Both the position numbers and the translations under genes were made by a program. The notes under the pieces are model-generated. The model ran no database searches, was not told the DNA's origin, and saw nothing but the letters and a program-made list of their open reading frames with translations. Below, in pieces: positions 1-8,711 of a DNA stretch of 64,000 nt (within the stretch, counting starts at the first letter, position 1; every line of letters starts with the position of its first letter). The DNA comes from Streptomyces sp. YIM 130001 (GTDB taxonomy: Bacteria > Actinomycetota > Actinomycetes > Streptomycetales > Streptomycetaceae): NCBI RefSeq assembly GCF_003574445.1, contig NZ_KZ984557.1, positions 235,542 to 299,541 of the forward strand, read 5' to 3'.

Positions 1-86
1 GGATGTTCGGGTACCGGGCGTGGTGGTGAAGGCGTAGGGTTCAGTGGCGACAATCACCAGCTCGAGACCTTCGGAAGAGAGACGGC

Positions 87-455
87 ATGGACCGCGGGAC
101 GGTCGGCAGCGCCAGCAGAGGCCGCCTTCAGGTCGAGGTGCGCCGCGAGGGCTCCAGTGCCGTCGTGACGCCCGTGGGCGAGTTGGACCACCACACGGCC
201 GAACTGTTGCGGGAGCCGCTCGAAACCGCCGTCGACCAGGGCCTGAGCCGGTTGGTCGTCGATTGTTCGCGGCTGGAGTTCTGTGATTCCACGGGCCTGA
301 ATGTACTGCTCGGCGCCCGGCTGAAGGCTGAAGCCGCGGGTGGTGGCGTACATCTCGCCGAGATGCAGCCGGTGGTGGCCAGGGTGTTCGAGATCACCGG
401 GGCCGAAGCCGTCTTTGTGGTGCATCCCACACTCGAAGCCGCACTTTCCGATTGA
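87..455 (+). CDS. STAS-domain anti-sigma factor antagonist
   Basis: A 122-residue single STAS domain protein of the RsbV/SpoIIAA/BldG type. Such proteins free a sigma factor by binding its RsbW-like anti-sigma kinase, and are switched off by phosphorylation of one serine. The expected site is visible as D67-S68-T69-G70 in CDSTGLNVLL. The length is normal for the family. An AG-rich stretch (AAGAGAGAC) lies before the ATG. The RsbW-like ATPase gene at 683 follows on the same strand, so the pair probably works together; the partner sigma factor gene is not in the window. The family assignment is clear; which sigma factor it controls is unknown. Confidence 0.9.
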   Translation: MDRGTVGSASRGRLQVEVRREGSSAVVTPVGELDHHTAELLREPLETAVDQGLSRLVVDCSRLEFCDSTGLNVLLGARLKAEAAGGGVHLAEMQPVVARVFEITGAEAVFVVHPTLEAALSD

Positions 456-495
456 CCCGGCTCCTGCGGGGTGTTGTTACCCCGGAGTTGTCACG

Positions 496-524
496 GTGTG
501 ATCGGTACGTAACCCGCATCACAC
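496..524. promoter_or_regulatory. Inverted repeat GTGTGAT-N15-ATCACAC
   Basis: Perfect 7-base inverted half-sites (496-502 and 518-524) in the 227-base gap between the STAS gene and the ATPase gene. A smaller GC hairpin (CGGGGT...ACCCCG, about 467-485) lies just upstream. It could be an operator for the ATPase gene or part of a weak terminator. No protein can be assigned from the sequence. Confidence 0.35.
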
Positions 525-682
525 AGCCCGAAGCGAAGTAGTGGGTGTTCTCACGGTTCGGCAGGGCAGGAGACAGCTGGACTTGCTTGCGGCCAAAGAG
601 CGTGAACGGCCGACGGCGGGCTCTTTGTCCCGAATGTTTTGTACTGAACGACGAACTGGTGAATCGGTGAGGTGAAGCGCTG

Positions 683-1162
683 ATGAGCACCACCCGGCCC
701 CTCTCGCCGGGCGACCGCGGCCCCGAGCCGGGCGCTGCCGGTGCGCGGGCCGCCCGCCAGGTGCGCAGGCTGAGCCTGGGGGACGCGAGCGGTGTCGTAC
801 CGCTGGCCCGGGACTTCACGCGGGGGGCCCTCTCCGACTGGGGCTGGCTGCCGGCTGCGACCGCGGACCAGCGCGCGGCCGCCGAGGACGTCCTCCTCGT
901 CGTGTCCGAGCTCGTCACCAACGCCTGTCTGCACGCCGAGGGCGCGGACGAACTGTGGCTCGCCTCCGACGGCAAGGTGCTGCGGATCGAGATCTCCGAC
1001 CGCGGTACGGGCCAGCCCGCGCCCCGCACTCCGCATCGGGCCGGACGGCCTGGCGGGCACGGCATGTTCATAGTGCAGCGCCTCTGCCTCGACTGGGGTG
1101 TGGTGCGTACGCCGGGGGTGTCCGGCAAGACGGTGTGGGCCGAACTGGCGGCGCCTGCCTGA
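683..1162 (+). CDS. RsbW-like ATP-binding protein (anti-sigma kinase family)
   Basis: A 159-residue protein with a GHKL/HATPase_c_2 fold as in RsbW/SpoIIAB anti-sigma factors. The N-box is E76-LVTN-80, the G1 box is DRGTG at 106-110 and the glycine-rich lid is GGHG at 124-127. The first 25 residues are low complexity and probably disordered. Proteins of this group bind ATP, and many phosphorylate a STAS partner; the STAS gene at 87 is the obvious candidate. Streptomyces has dozens of such ATPases, so direct sigma-factor binding is inference. The ATG follows GAGGTGAAG. Confidence 0.88.
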   Translation: MSTTRPLSPGDRGPEPGAAGARAARQVRRLSLGDASGVVPLARDFTRGALSDWGWLPAATADQRAAAEDVLLVVSELVTNACLHAEGADELWLASDGKVLRIEISDRGTGQPAPRTPHRAGRPGGHGMFIVQRLCLDWGVVRTPGVSGKTVWAELAAPA

Positions 1163-1467
1163 TCGTTCCGCCTCCCGCTGTTCCTTCTGTGCGGCGTCCC
1201 GCGATATGCGGGGCGCCGTTCTTCCTGTGCGGTCCTGCCGTTCCGTCCCGTCGGCCGCCGGTGAAGTGAGTCGTTTTCTGGCGGTTCCGCCACTCTTCTC
1301 CTGCTGCTTCGTGCGTGGCGGGTGGGGCCCCGGATCCTTCGGTGCCGTGTGTCTTCCCTCTCCAAGGGGCTGGGCGTACCTTGAGCGCCAAATCTGATGT
1401 GCCGTCAGTAACTTGGCCGTTCGGCCGGTTCTCGCGGCCCTCACCACCGGCATGAGGGGAACTCGAG
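1163..1467. other. Intergenic region with short palindrome
   Basis: There is no gene in these 305 bases. A 15-base imperfect palindrome CTGATGTGCCGTCAG lies at 1394-1408, about 60 bases before the next start, with TTGAGC at 1381-1386. This is probably the promoter and operator area of the surface-protein cluster. I see no convincing -10 box at the right spacing and no clear terminator. Confidence 0.4.
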
Positions 1468-2235
1468 GTGTCGTACCAGAAGAGGGATGCAGCCGCGCGC
1501 AGTGCCCCGGGGCGCCGCTCGCGCCCGGGTAAACGCCCCGCCGCGGTTCTTGCCGCGGCAGCCGTCGCCGGGTCGGCGGTGCTGTTCGCGGCACCCGCCG
1601 CGTTCGCCGAGGTCGTCGACGTCGACTACCAGTGCAAGACGCCGATCGGCAACAAGGGCGCCGTCTCGCCGATCGACATCAAGAGCGTCAAGAGCGGCAG
1701 CGGCTACAAGCTCACGATGTCCTTCCAGAAGGGCGTCTCGTCCAGCCCGGTCGAGCTCGGCAAGGGAGCCATGAAGCCGAGCGCGCTGATCAAGATGGGC
1801 GGCGCCGAGAGCGGAGACGTGCCGGTCACCGGGCCCACCAACTCCGAAGCCATACCGGCCAATTCACCGATCAAGATCAGTGAACTGTCGGGCACCTACA
1901 CGCCCAAGAAGAGCGGCAAGGTCACCTTCACCGCGTCCACGCTGACCATCAAGGCGCTCGGCACCACGACCACCTGCACGCCGAAGAACAACCCGAAGCC
2001 GTCCCTGAGCCTGGACGTCAAGGGCTCCGGCGGTGGCGGCGGCACGGGCGGTGGCGGCTCGGGCGACGCGGGTGGCAGCGGCGGCTCGGGCGGCTCCCCG
2101 GCCGGCGGCGAGGAACTGCCGCAGACCGGACCCGAGGACTCCGCGGTCGCGCTCGGCACACTCGGCGGCACGGTGCTCCTCGCCGGTGCGGCAGGCGTTC
2201 TCTGGCTGACCCGGCGCAACCAGGCCACGCGGTAG
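1468..2235 (+). CDS. Secreted protein with LPQTG sortase-type C-terminus
   Basis: A 255-residue exported protein. Residues 1-47 are a signal peptide with a twin-basic N-region and an AFA cleavage site. Next comes a domain of about 125 residues bounded by C56 (QCKTPIG) and C170 (TTTTCTP), probably disulfide-linked; a Gly/Ser linker (187-214); LPQTG (217-221); one membrane segment; and a basic tail. This is the layout of a sortase substrate. The domain is clearly paralogous to the second domain of the protein at 4681. The GTG start is supported by GAGGGGA at 1454-1460. The domain's function is not known to me. The LPxTG-type motif contrasts with the LAxTG motif of the paralogue. Confidence 0.85.
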   Translation: MSYQKRDAAARSAPGRRSRPGKRPAAVLAAAAVAGSAVLFAAPAAFAEVVDVDYQCKTPIGNKGAVSPIDIKSVKSGSGYKLTMSFQKGVSSSPVELGKGAMKPSALIKMGGAESGDVPVTGPTNSEAIPANSPIKISELSGTYTPKKSGKVTFTASTLTIKALGTTTTCTPKNNPKPSLSLDVKGSGGGGGTGGGGSGDAGGSGGSGGSPAGGEELPQTGPEDSAVALGTLGGTVLLAGAAGVLWLTRRNQATR

Positions 2236-2339
2236 CGCGGCCGTCCAGACGGCGTACGCCCACGCACAGGGCTTGTCGTACGCCGAGGCCGTGCCACGGT
2301 CGCCCGCACCCGGCCGACCCCCACTCCCAGGAGCCGCCG

Positions 2340-3359
2340 ATGCCGTCCGGTCGCCGTGCCGCTGCCGCGTGTCTGCTCGTGGCGGGCCTCTTCGTACTGC
2401 CCGCGCCCCCTGCCGGGGCGTCGGACGGTGCCCCGTGGTCTCTCGCACCCGCCACCTCGGGCGGCAGCCGGCCGGCCGCCGACGGACGGCCGTACTTCTA
2501 TCTGGAGGGGGAGCCCGGGAGCGTGCTCGAGGACACCGTCACCGTGACCAACGAGGGCGACGAGCCGCGCACCGTACGACTGCGGGGCGCCGACGCCGAC
2601 AACACCGGTGACGGAGGCCTGTCCGTCACCGGAGGGGCGCGTGCGAAGGGCAGCGGCGCCTGGATCACGCCCGCCCGGCGCAAGGTCACGGTGCCGGCGC
2701 GGACCCGGGCCGAGGTGCCGTTCTCGATGACCGTCCCGGCCGATGCGACCCCCGGTGATCATCCCGCGGCGGTCGTGGCCGACGGTTCCGGGCGCGAGAC
2801 GGGTGTCCGGGTGCATCTGCGGGTCAGTGGGCCGACCCTGTCGGCGCTCACCGTGGAGGACGTCGAGGCCGGTTCCGACAGCATCGCGTACTCCCTGGTA
2901 AACCGCGGGAACACGGTGCTCAGACCCAAGCTCGCGGTGCGGGCCGACGGAGTGCTCGGGCGGCTCGTCGACCGGCCCGCGCGGGCGCTGCCCGTCGAAC
3001 TGCTGCCAGGCCGCCGCGTCGAACTCACCGAGCCCTGGAAGGACGCCCCGGCGCTGGACTCGGCCCAGGTGCGGCTCACCGTCACCGCGGGCGGCGGCGC
3101 GCGCGACTCGGCGACCGCCGAGGTCCGGTTCGTGCCGTGGCCCGCTGTCGCCGCAGTGGGCGGCGTGCTGCTGCTCGCCGCGGTGGCCGCTACGGGGTTC
3201 GTCCGCTCCCGCAGACGCGCCGGGGAGCAGGACACGGACGATCCGGCGCCGGACGCGGAGGCTCGGGTGCCGCAGGACGAGGACCAGTTGGTGACGGCCG
3301 GTGCGGGCCCCCGGGGCGGGCCGGCGAGCCGGACAGCGGGAACGGGAGGCGAGCGGTGA
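2340..3359 (+). CDS. Secreted, membrane-anchored protein resembling DUF916/WxL-interacting proteins
   Basis: A 339-residue protein with a signal peptide (1-28, ending AGAS), a beta-rich extracellular part, one membrane segment (about 267-288) and a charged cytoplasmic tail. Residues 50-165 follow the pattern of DUF916-type domains: an aromatic-rich strand with a PG turn (YFYLEGEPG), a VTVTNEGDEP strand, a TP-R-K-VTVPARTRAEVPFSMTVP block and a GDHPAA turn. In Firmicutes such proteins sit beside WxL wall proteins. The similarity is by eye only. The gene has an ATG start with CAGGAG upstream, and its stop overlaps the next gene's GTG, so translation is probably coupled. Confidence 0.72.
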   Translation: MPSGRRAAAACLLVAGLFVLPAPPAGASDGAPWSLAPATSGGSRPAADGRPYFYLEGEPGSVLEDTVTVTNEGDEPRTVRLRGADADNTGDGGLSVTGGARAKGSGAWITPARRKVTVPARTRAEVPFSMTVPADATPGDHPAAVVADGSGRETGVRVHLRVSGPTLSALTVEDVEAGSDSIAYSLVNRGNTVLRPKLAVRADGVLGRLVDRPARALPVELLPGRRVELTEPWKDAPALDSAQVRLTVTAGGGARDSATAEVRFVPWPAVAAVGGVLLLAAVAATGFVRSRRRAGEQDTDDPAPDAEARVPQDEDQLVTAGAGPRGGPASRTAGTGGER

Positions 3360-4684
3360 ACGGTGACGGTCGGTTCGCGGAGCGCGGGGACGGTGCCCGG
3401 GGGAGTGCGGCGGCAGGGTCCGCGAGGGGCCGGTCCGGCGTGCCGCGGCCGGCGGTCGGTGCCGCCCGGGTGCGGGCCGGGCGCGCCCTGCTCCTCGTGC
3501 TCTGCCTGGTCGCGGCCTGCGCTCTGACCGGTACGGCCAGCGGACCCGCCACGGCCGAACCGGCGGCGGCCGCGCAGCGGAACCAGGCCCGCGCGGACGA
3601 CAAGCCCGTCGTGAAACTGTCCGACGGGCAGGCCGGCAAGGGCGGTTCCGTCACCGTGACCGGATCCGGCTGGCGCCCGAAGACCCTGCTCATGATGCTG
3701 ATGTGCGGCCAGAACATGATCGGCGGCACCAACGCCTGCGCGAACTCCGACGGACGCGCCGTCACCACCGACGCGAAGGGCGGCTTCAGCAAGAAGCTGC
3801 CGGTGGCCGAGCCGCCGAAAGCGTGCCCCTGCGTGGTGCACGTCGCGACCGTGACCGGCGAAAAGGTCTCCGCCCAGGCGAAGTTCAAGGTCGCGGGCCA
3901 CCCCGTGAAGCCGCTCCCCGACCGGCGCGGCGCCGGTCGGATCGCCGTACTGGCCACCACCCGCCTCGAGGGCTCGAACGGGATCCTCAACTGGTTCGGT
4001 TCGCCGCCCTCCCGCAAACTCGTCGTCACGGTCGGCAATCTCGGCTCGGCCCCGGTCAAGGACCCGGTCTTCGAGATCGGCACCGCGCACGGCGTGTTCG
4101 CCCCGGAGTGGGAGGAGCAGCAGTGGCGCGGCACCCTGCAGCCCGGCCGCAAGGCCCAGGTCGACCTGCAGGTCGAACTCTCGGCGGGCGCCCACGGTGA
4201 CTACCTGGTCTCGCTCAAGTACGGGGAGAAGGTGCTCGCCGAACAGCCCTGGGGCGTGCCGAGGCCGTGGGGCGTGACGCTCTTCTGGATCCTGCTCTGT
4301 GTCGTCGTCCCCGCCGCGGTCTTCCGGATCGGCATGGCGGTCGTGGACCGGGTCAGGGGGCCGCGCCCGGTCGCCGGGCCGGCCCGGCGACCGGGCAGCC
4401 ACCGCGGCACGAGCCCCGCCGCCCGCCTGCGTGCGGCGGTACGGCCGTCGGCGGGCGCGCCCGCGCCGTCCCGTGCGGGAGCGGCCGAGTCCGCGGCCGC
4501 GCACGGCAGTTCGCCGGGTGGGGCCGAGGAAGGGGCCCCGTCGAGCACGCACCCCGCACCTCTCCCGTGGTTCACCCCGGACACCGGCCCCGAACCGGCC
4601 CGGCACTCCGCTCCACGGGACGACCCCTACTCCGCACCGCAAGAGAACGGCCCGACCACCCCGACGACGAAGGGAAACACGTGA
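3356..4684 (+). CDS. Exported Ig-like membrane protein with long cytoplasmic tail
   Basis: A 442-residue protein. A long N-region precedes a hydrophobic export signal (about 43-62). Residues 85-182 form an Ig-like or neocarzinostatin-like fold beginning VTVTGSGW, with four cysteines (117, 128, 157, 159). A second beta domain covers about 195-295, followed by a membrane helix (306-326) and a Pro/Ala/Arg-rich cytoplasmic tail of more than 110 residues. I chose the GTG at 3356 because GGGAGG (3344-3349) precedes it and it overlaps the previous stop; the open frame extends further upstream. Its own stop overlaps the GTG of the next gene. Its role is unknown; it is probably a partner of the flanking surface proteins. 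Confidence 0.75.
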   Translation: MNGDGRFAERGDGARGSAAAGSARGRSGVPRPAVGAARVRAGRALLLVLCLVAACALTGTASGPATAEPAAAAQRNQARADDKPVVKLSDGQAGKGGSVTVTGSGWRPKTLLMMLMCGQNMIGGTNACANSDGRAVTTDAKGGFSKKLPVAEPPKACPCVVHVATVTGEKVSAQAKFKVAGHPVKPLPDRRGAGRIAVLATTRLEGSNGILNWFGSPPSRKLVVTVGNLGSAPVKDPVFEIGTAHGVFAPEWEEQQWRGTLQPGRKAQVDLQVELSAGAHGDYLVSLKYGEKVLAEQPWGVPRPWGVTLFWILLCVVVPAAVFRIGMAVVDRVRGPRPVAGPARRPGSHRGTSPAARLRAAVRPSAGAPAPSRAGAAESAAAHGSSPGGAEEGAPSSTHPAPLPWFTPDTGPEPARHSAPRDDPYSAPQENGPTTPTTKGNT

Positions 4685-6048
4685 TCACTCATCGCAGAGT
4701 GAGTGCGGCGGGCGTCGCGCTCATGCTCGGCGGCGCGGGCATGCTGCTCGCCGCGGCCCCGGCGCAGGCCGCCGAGGTCAGTTACGAGACCGAGTGCGTA
4801 CCGCCTCCGATCTCCGGCCTCGACCCGATCCAGGGCACCACCGTGGTGGAGATCGAGGCGCCCGCCGAGGCGAAGGTCGGCGACGAGGTCGACGTGGTGT
4901 GGAAGACGGTCGAAGGGGCGTCCAAGAATCCGGACATCATCGACCTGTCGGAGAACACCGTGAAGCCGACCGGCACGCTCAAGGTCGGCGGCGCCCAGAC
5001 GGCGGACCTCGCGGTCGAGGGCGAGCGGAAGAACCCGCCGATCCCGAAGGGCGGCGCGATGAAGCTGTCCGACATGGTCGGCAAGCTGAAGCTCACCGCG
5101 CCCGGCGAGGTCACCCTGACTCCCGACAAGTACGACATCAACGTCAACCAGCCGGTCTCCACCGACACCAAGTGCTCGCCGAAGGGGGACGTGAAGGCCG
5201 GCGCGACGATCGACGTCACCGAAGGCGGCGGCGGTTCGGGCGGCTCCACGGGCGGTGACACTGCGGGCACCACCGGCGGTGACACCGGCGGTGACACCGG
5301 CGGTGACACGGGAGGGGCCACGGGCGGCGACTCCGGTGGCGACACGGGTGGCGACTCGGGCGGTGCCACCGGTGGCGGTGGCGGCGGCGAGACCGACTTC
5401 CAGGGCAAGGAGGTGCAGGTCCCGTACAAGTGCAAGACGCCGATCGGTGACAAGGAGGCGACCTCGCCGGTCCAGATCAACGCCAAGAAGGACGGCGGGA
5501 GTTACGGCCTCACCGTGGAGTTCAAGAAGTCGGTGATGGACTCGCCGGCCGACATCCCCGCGGACTCGGTCAAACCGTCGATGGCGGTGAAACTGGGCGG
5601 TGCGGACAAGGGCACCGTGAAGGTCGAGGGCCCGACGAACGCCGAACCCATCAAGTCCGGCGACCCGATGACCATCCCCGACCTCGAGGGCACCTACAAG
5701 CCGGGCGCGGACGGCAAGTCCACCCTGTCACCCGGTGTCCTGACCGTGGAGGCTCTGGGCACCACGACCACCTGCACGCCGACGAAGGCCGATGTCTCCC
5801 TGGAACTCGACACCTCGGCCCAACCGGGCGGCGCGTCCGGCGGTGACTCGACCGGCGGCGGATCGGCGGGCGGAGCCGCGGGCGGATCGGCGGGCGGCGG
5901 CGAGGCCGGAGGCGGCGGGCTCGCCGAGACGGGCGCCGACGACAACGGCATGCTGCGCGCACTCGGCCTGGTGGCCGGCACGGTGATCCTGCTCGGCGGA
6001 GCGGTCTTCACCTTCATGCCGAAGCGGCGGCGCCGCACCATCCACTGA
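4681..6048 (+). CDS. Two-domain cell-wall protein with LAETG sorting signal
   Basis: A 455-residue exported protein. It has a signal peptide (1-30, APAQA), a first Cys-bounded domain starting at C39, a linker of GGD/GGDT repeats (about 180-240, encoded near 5233-5395), a second domain starting YKCKTPIGD that is closely similar to the domain of the protein at 1468, a Gly/Ser linker, LAETG (414-418), a membrane segment and KRRRR. LAxTG is the motif used by class E sortases of actinobacteria. The GTG start overlaps the previous stop, with AAGGGA upstream. It is probably the largest wall-anchored component of the cluster. No sortase gene lies in the window. Confidence 0.86.
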   Translation: MITHRRVSAAGVALMLGGAGMLLAAAPAQAAEVSYETECVPPPISGLDPIQGTTVVEIEAPAEAKVGDEVDVVWKTVEGASKNPDIIDLSENTVKPTGTLKVGGAQTADLAVEGERKNPPIPKGGAMKLSDMVGKLKLTAPGEVTLTPDKYDINVNQPVSTDTKCSPKGDVKAGATIDVTEGGGGSGGSTGGDTAGTTGGDTGGDTGGDTGGATGGDSGGDTGGDSGGATGGGGGGETDFQGKEVQVPYKCKTPIGDKEATSPVQINAKKDGGSYGLTVEFKKSVMDSPADIPADSVKPSMAVKLGGADKGTVKVEGPTNAEPIKSGDPMTIPDLEGTYKPGADGKSTLSPGVLTVEALGTTTTCTPTKADVSLELDTSAQPGGASGGDSTGGGSAGGAAGGSAGGGEAGGGGLAETGADDNGMLRALGLVAGTVILLGGAVFTFMPKRRRRTIH

Positions 6049-6058
6049 CCCCGCGCAA

Positions 6059-6107
6059 CCGTCGATCGCCGGACGGGCCCGACCCAGGCCCGTCCGGCGA
6101 TCGACGG
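6059..6107. terminator. Strong bidirectional hairpin terminator
   Basis: A perfect 21-base-pair stem (6059-6079 with 6087-6107) and a 7-base loop, 11 bases after the stop of the LAETG protein gene. It also lies downstream of the convergent hydrolase gene. There is no long T run, which is usual in Streptomyces. Confidence 0.85.
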
Positions 6108-6160
6108 CAACCGGATTCAGGACATCGGCCTCTCCGGACACCGGCCTCCGGACACCGGCC

Positions 6161-7063
6161 TCAGGACTCCGACTCGAACCCGCGCACGGCCCGCAGCACA
6201 TCCCGCCGAACCTCGGGCGCGTCCAGCACCTTCGCCCCGTGCGCCGCTCCCGGCACCACCCGGACCCGCACTCCACGCTTCTGCGGCGCCCCGGCCGCCC
6301 GCTGCGCCCGCGCCAGCTCGTGCGAGTGGGCGGCAGGCACCCAGTCCCGGGCCGAATGCACCAGATACATCGGTGCATCGTCGGCCCCGGAAGCGTGGTT
6401 GCGCGCTGCCATGTCGCCCCACCGCTCCCAGCACCCCACCCGCGCCCGGTCCGGGTCGCAGCCCGCGAGCTGCCGGGCCTGGTTGCGCAGATCCCGCTGG
6501 TCCTTCCCGGCCGTCCTGCGCCCACCGTCGAGCCATGCCTTGTACGGGGAGGCGACCGGCGACAGGGCGACCACACCGCGCAGCCGCACCAGACCCGCCC
6601 CGTACGTACCGGCGGTGGTCGCGAGGTGGCCGCCCGCGGAGGAGCCGAGCAGCACCGGGCGCTGCCCCTCGGGCCCGCCGTGCCGGGCGACCCAGCGCAG
6701 CGCGGCCAGGGTGTCGTCGCGCTGGGCCGGCCAGGGCGCGTCCGAGTTCAGCCGGTAGTCGGTGTCGTAGACGCGCAGTCCCCGGTTCGCGAACCAGCGG
6801 GCCCAGCTGCTCCAATCGGTGTCCTTCGCCCACGATCCGCCGTGCAGGATCACCAGGGCGGGTCCGCCGTCCCCGTACACCGTGACGGTCTGCCGCGCGT
6901 GCGGCCCGTAGGTGTACGCCCGGACCGGGACCCCGTTGCCCGCGGGTTCCGGAGTGGCCGTCGCGGCGCCGGCCGCGAGCAGTGCACCGCACGCGGCGAG
7001 CGCGGTCAGACCTCGCCGGAGATGGGACGGTCCGGTGGATCCCGTACGGGAAAAAGGGCACAT
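6161..7063 (-). CDS. Secreted alpha/beta hydrolase (esterase-like)
   Basis: A 300-residue exported protein starting at the ATG of MCPFSRTGSTG; the frame stays open upstream but only this start gives a signal peptide. Catalytic signatures are the oxyanion motif LHGGSW, the nucleophile elbow LLGSSAGGHLA, the acid region VHSARDWVP and the histidine in VPGAAHG. This is the hormone-sensitive-lipase / alpha-beta hydrolase-3 arrangement, so it probably hydrolyses small esters outside the cell. The substrate is unknown. The gene is convergent with the surface-protein cluster. Confidence 0.83.
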   Translation of the reverse strand: MCPFSRTGSTGPSHLRRGLTALAACGALLAAGAATATPEPAGNGVPVRAYTYGPHARQTVTVYGDGGPALVILHGGSWAKDTDWSSWARWFANRGLRVYDTDYRLNSDAPWPAQRDDTLAALRWVARHGGPEGQRPVLLGSSAGGHLATTAGTYGAGLVRLRGVVALSPVASPYKAWLDGGRRTAGKDQRDLRNQARQLAGCDPDRARVGCWERWGDMAARNHASGADDAPMYLVHSARDWVPAAHSHELARAQRAAGAPQKRGVRVRVVPGAAHGAKVLDAPEVRRDVLRAVRGFESES

Positions 7064-7107
7064 GTCCCGATGCTCCACCGGCCTTGGCCGGGCGCGCGCC
7101 AAAACGC

Positions 7108-7146
7108 CGAAGGGCCACCGCACCGGGTGGTGCGATGACCCTTTCG
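7108..7146 (-). terminator. Terminator after the peptide transporter gene
   Basis: A long hairpin with two minor mismatches and one bulge, loop near 7124-7127. On the minus strand it is followed by a short TTTT. It starts about 45 bases after the transporter stop and should separate that gene from the hydrolase gene. Confidence 0.75.
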
Positions 7147-7190
7147 TTCGAGCGGTCCGTACGACAATCCGTACGCAGTCCGGTGAGTCG

Positions 7191-8711
7191 TCAGCGAACG
7201 TCGCCCATGAGCGCTTCGATGCGCTTGCGGGAGAGCCAGACTCCGACACCCGCGATCACCGCGAGCACGCCCTGGGTTCCGACGACCGCCGCTCCGTTGA
7301 GGTCGACGCCGCCGATGCCGAGCAGGCCGGTGATGCAGTCGCCCGCCGTGACGGCGAGGAACCAGACACCGGTCATCTGGGAGGCGTACTTCTCCGGGGC
7401 CATCTTGGTCGTGACCGAGAGGCCGACCGGGGAGAGGCAGAGCTCGCCGATGGTCTGGATCATGTAGATCGTGACCAGCCACATCGGGGTGACCTTGGTG
7501 TCGCCCTCCGCCATCGCCATCGGGATGACGAAGACGATGAACGAGGCGCCGACCAGCCACAGGCCCATGGCGAACTTGCGGGTGGTGCTCGGCTCCTTGC
7601 CCTTGCGGTTCAGGGCCAGCCAGCCCCATGCGATGACCGGGGCGAGCGCCATGACCCAGAGCGGGTTGACGGACTGGAACCAGGTCGACGGGAAGTTGAA
7701 GCCGAAGACGGAGTCCGCGGTCTTGTTCTCGCCGAAGAACGACATCGTCGAGCCGCCCTGGTCGTAGATCATCCAGAACACGGCTGCGGCGGCGAAGAAC
7801 CAGATGTAGCCGCTGACCTTGGTCTGCTCGTCCTGGGTGAGTTCCTTGTCGCGCTTGATGCGGACCAGGACGGCGACCGGGATGAGCAGGCCGAGCAGGG
7901 TGATCGGGAGGAGCGCCCAGTTGATCGTGAAGTGGCCGGTGAAGCTGACGATGCCGTAGAAGACGGTCGCCACGATCAGCCAGGCGAGACCCTTGAACAG
8001 GGTGGAGTTCCGCTCCTGGGCGGAGAGCGGCTTCGGGACGAGGCTGCTCTTCGGGTTCAGGTGGCGGGTGCCGATCAGGAACTGGATCAGGCCGAGCCCC
8101 ATGCCCACGGCCGCGAGGGCGAAGCCCAGGTGCCAGTTCACGCTCTGGCCGACCGTGCCGATGACCAGCGGGGCGGCGAAGCCACCGATGTTGATGCCGA
8201 TGTAGAAGAGCGTGAAGCCGCCGTCCCGACGCGGGTCCTGGGGGCCGTCGTAGAGATGGCCGACCATCGTCGAGATGTTGGCCTTGAGCAGACCCGAGCC
8301 GGCCGCCACCAGGGCGAGACCGGCGAAGAAGGACGCCTGGCCGGGGATGGCGAGCGCCAGGTGGCCGACCATGATCACACCGGAAGCCACCGCGACCGTC
8401 TTGCGGGGACCCCAGACGCGGTCACCGAACCAGCCGCCGGGCATGGCGAGCAGGTAGACCATCGCCAGGTAGACGGAGTAGATCGCGGTCGCCGTGGCCA
8501 TATCCATGGCCAGGCCGCCGCCCTGGGAGCCCGACTTGGCGTCGGGGCCGCCGGCGACCAGGTAAAGAACAAGCAGAGCCCTCATGCCGTAGAAGCTGAA
8601 GCGCTCCCACATCTCGGTCATGAAGAGCGTGGCCAGGCCGCGGGGGTGGCCGAAGAAGGTCTTCTCCGAGCCGGGATTGCCGGCAGAGGCCTTCGTCAGG
8701 CTGGACGCCAT
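7191..8711 (-). CDS. POT-family proton-dependent di/tripeptide transporter
   Basis: A 506-residue integral membrane protein of the PTR2/POT branch of the major facilitator superfamily. It imports short peptides with protons. The family signature EMWERFSFYGMRALLVLYL is at about residues 33-51, and about 14 hydrophobic segments follow. The bacterial POT length is normal. The ATG (MASSLTKAS) has AAGGAT 5-10 bases upstream; the longer open frame has no such signal. It is transcribed away from the two-component system, from which a 490-base region separates it. Confidence 0.92.
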   Translation of the reverse strand: MASSLTKASAGNPGSEKTFFGHPRGLATLFMTEMWERFSFYGMRALLVLYLVAGGPDAKSGSQGGGLAMDMATATAIYSVYLAMVYLLAMPGGWFGDRVWGPRKTVAVASGVIMVGHLALAIPGQASFFAGLALVAAGSGLLKANISTMVGHLYDGPQDPRRDGGFTLFYIGINIGGFAAPLVIGTVGQSVNWHLGFALAAVGMGLGLIQFLIGTRHLNPKSSLVPKPLSAQERNSTLFKGLAWLIVATVFYGIVSFTGHFTINWALLPITLLGLLIPVAVLVRIKRDKELTQDEQTKVSGYIWFFAAAAVFWMIYDQGGSTMSFFGENKTADSVFGFNFPSTWFQSVNPLWVMALAPVIAWGWLALNRKGKEPSTTRKFAMGLWLVGASFIVFVIPMAMAEGDTKVTPMWLVTIYMIQTIGELCLSPVGLSVTTKMAPEKYASQMTGVWFLAVTAGDCITGLLGIGGVDLNGAAVVGTQGVLAVIAGVGVWLSRKRIEALMGDVR

